This document shows, piece after piece, positions 63,151 to 64,000 of a stretch of DNA of 64,000 bases. The translations under genes were made by a program, and so were the position numbers. Within the stretch, counting starts at the first letter, position 1; the number at the start of each line of letters is the position of its first letter. The stretch lies in contig CALUMU010000003.1 of the NCBI GenBank assembly GCA_944321825.1, forward strand, positions 124,001-188,000, written 5' to 3'. Source of the DNA: Candidatus Amulumruptor caecigallinarius (GTDB lineage: Bacteria > Bacteroidota > Bacteroidia > Bacteroidales > Muribaculaceae). The notes below the pieces were generated by a model. That model was not told the DNA's origin, did not search any database, and saw only the letters and a program-made list of their open reading frames with translations.

Positions 63151-64000
63151 TCATCTATAAGAGTCAAGTGAAAAGAACGACTTGAGCCTGTTCCATCGGG
63201 AGTCAGGATAAACGTCTACCCAATATTTATTGCTTTCAGGGCTCTTGACACCTATCTTAAACAACAGATTAACTATCATCACCGTCAATTTGTCACGTGT
63301 TGACGATACTTTTGTCAATAATCTGCATTTTTTCCAGGCAGACCTTCTGTATACCTGCCTCCAACAGCGATCGAAGGGCCGGGGTCGGAATAGATACAAA
63401 TACCAGGGCTTCTCCTTCCCGACAAAATGGTATACACGCACATCTCCGTCACGAACTGCCTCCATATCCTTGGAGAAATCCTCGCCGGGACGTATGTCGT
63501 CGCTCACCACATCACCGCAAAATGTCATATTGAATTTACGATGCACAAACAGGACTTTACCTTCAAAAACCTTATTCAAGACATCCTGATCATGGAAACG
63601 TATGACACCGGCATATTCCTCTACATGTTTAATGCACTTATCTCTGACATTATTGTCACGGAAATAATCGACATTAAACAAAATGACCCCCGCATTGAAG
63701 TACATCCCATGCATACCGAGGTAACGCGCATCACGGTATTCATCAACTGCTGCTGCGGCAATACCCGTCAAATCAGTGTCATATAGCTCATGCAACGAGC
63801 CAAGCACTATCGTATCGGCATCGATATGGAGTATCTTATGCACGTCAGCAGGCAGCACATCGCCGAGTGCAAGACGCGCCCATGTGGTGCGTGACAGATA
63901 TTCTCCCAAAGTAAGCGACGGAACCCAACTGCTGAAATCGACTTCATCCAAATCTACTATATGGATAGCAGCATCGAGGGAATTCAGCAACATTTTATTC
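63151..64000 (-). CDS. GT8 family glycosyltransferase, 5' end beyond the window
   Basis: At least 283 codons; the frame stays open to the right edge, and the usual GT8 N-terminal strand is missing, so it is partial. DxD is IDADTIVLGSLHELYDTDLT; then YFNAGVILFNVDYFRDNN and FHDQDVLNKVFEGKVLFVHR, all GT8 (galactosyl/glucosyltransferase, LgtC-like) blocks. Tail is basic and hydrophobic (LTVMIVNLLFKIGVKS), perhaps membrane-associated. Sugar unknown. Confidence 0.9.
   Translation of the reverse strand, partial: NKMLLNSLDAAIHIVDLDEVDFSSWVPSLTLGEYLSRTTWARLALGDVLPADVHKILHIDADTIVLGSLHELYDTDLTGIAAAAVDEYRDARYLGMHGMYFNAGVILFNVDYFRDNNVRDKCIKHVEEYAGVIRFHDQDVLNKVFEGKVLFVHRKFNMTFCGDVVSDDIRPGEDFSKDMEAVRDGDVRVYHFVGKEKPWYLYLFRPRPFDRCWRQVYRRSAWKKCRLLTKVSSTRDKLTVMIVNLLFKIGVKSPESNKYWVDVYPDSRWNRLKSFFSLDSYR

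Overview
The window reads as the chromosome of a gut-type Bacteroidales bacterium, perhaps a Muribaculaceae relative (family level is inference). Support: promoters of the Bacteroidota type (TTTG, 19-20 nt, TAnnTTTG) recur upstream of genes; marker families include an HU-CCDC81/SPOR protein, a DPE2-like 4-alpha-glucanotransferase, Lys-type SerA without ACT domain, a coiled-coil Cbp1-like lipoprotein, DUF5106, and anaerobic NrdDG beside a B12-dependent NrdJ. Genes are dense, often overlapping by 4 bp or separated by under 30 bp. No rRNA, tRNA, CRISPR array, integrase or complete insertion sequence was seen.

Layout. 1-4052 (+): 3' part of a thiamin operon (thiG-thiC-thiH-thiF). 4053-10140 (+): a lone ECF sigma factor; greA-HIT with a terminator-like hairpin in the greA leader; then HU/SPOR protein, nitroreductase, DUF2520 protein, KdsC-like phosphatase and Maf, closed by a hairpin terminator. 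10153-22124 (-): nrdG/nrdD, serA/serC, a periplasmic histidine phosphatase, galE, U32 protein, coiled-coil lipoprotein, rsmI and an acidic Bacteroidales protein. 22329-26301 (+): ECF sigma / membrane anti-sigma candidate / outer-membrane barrel, a three-gene surface-signalling unit.

26424-30907 is the accessory part: visibly AT-rich, with poorly known genes and long non-coding stretches. It holds an AAA ATPase overlapping a small DxD protein (TOPRIM-like by inference; a possible split OLD/PARIS-type pair), a 33-bp dyad, an unknown lipoprotein with a 91-residue partner, and a strongly folded transcribed region (about 29224-29473) with its own consensus promoter ahead of a lipocalin-like surface lipoprotein. 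It ends at an HTH regulator whose promoter is packed with TTTGCAT repeats.

31708-44869 is core again: fcl, aguA and a small conserved ORF (-), then nrdJ, malQ, a DUF5106 thioredoxin-like protein behind a large 5' hairpin, mnmA, a DUF151/UVR protein, a nucleoside permease and rsmE (+).

44965-64000 (-) is one long surface-glycan cluster: at least nine glycosyltransferases (GT2, GT4, GT8, DUF616 and others), a Wzy-like polymerase, two acyltransferases, a WbsX-like GH99-fold protein, an APH-like kinase, a nucleotidyltransferase-P-loop kinase fusion and a large HAD protein. One glycosyltransferase carries a G9 tract, a possible phase-variation site. The cluster continues beyond the right edge. 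galE and fcl elsewhere in the window can supply its sugar nucleotides.
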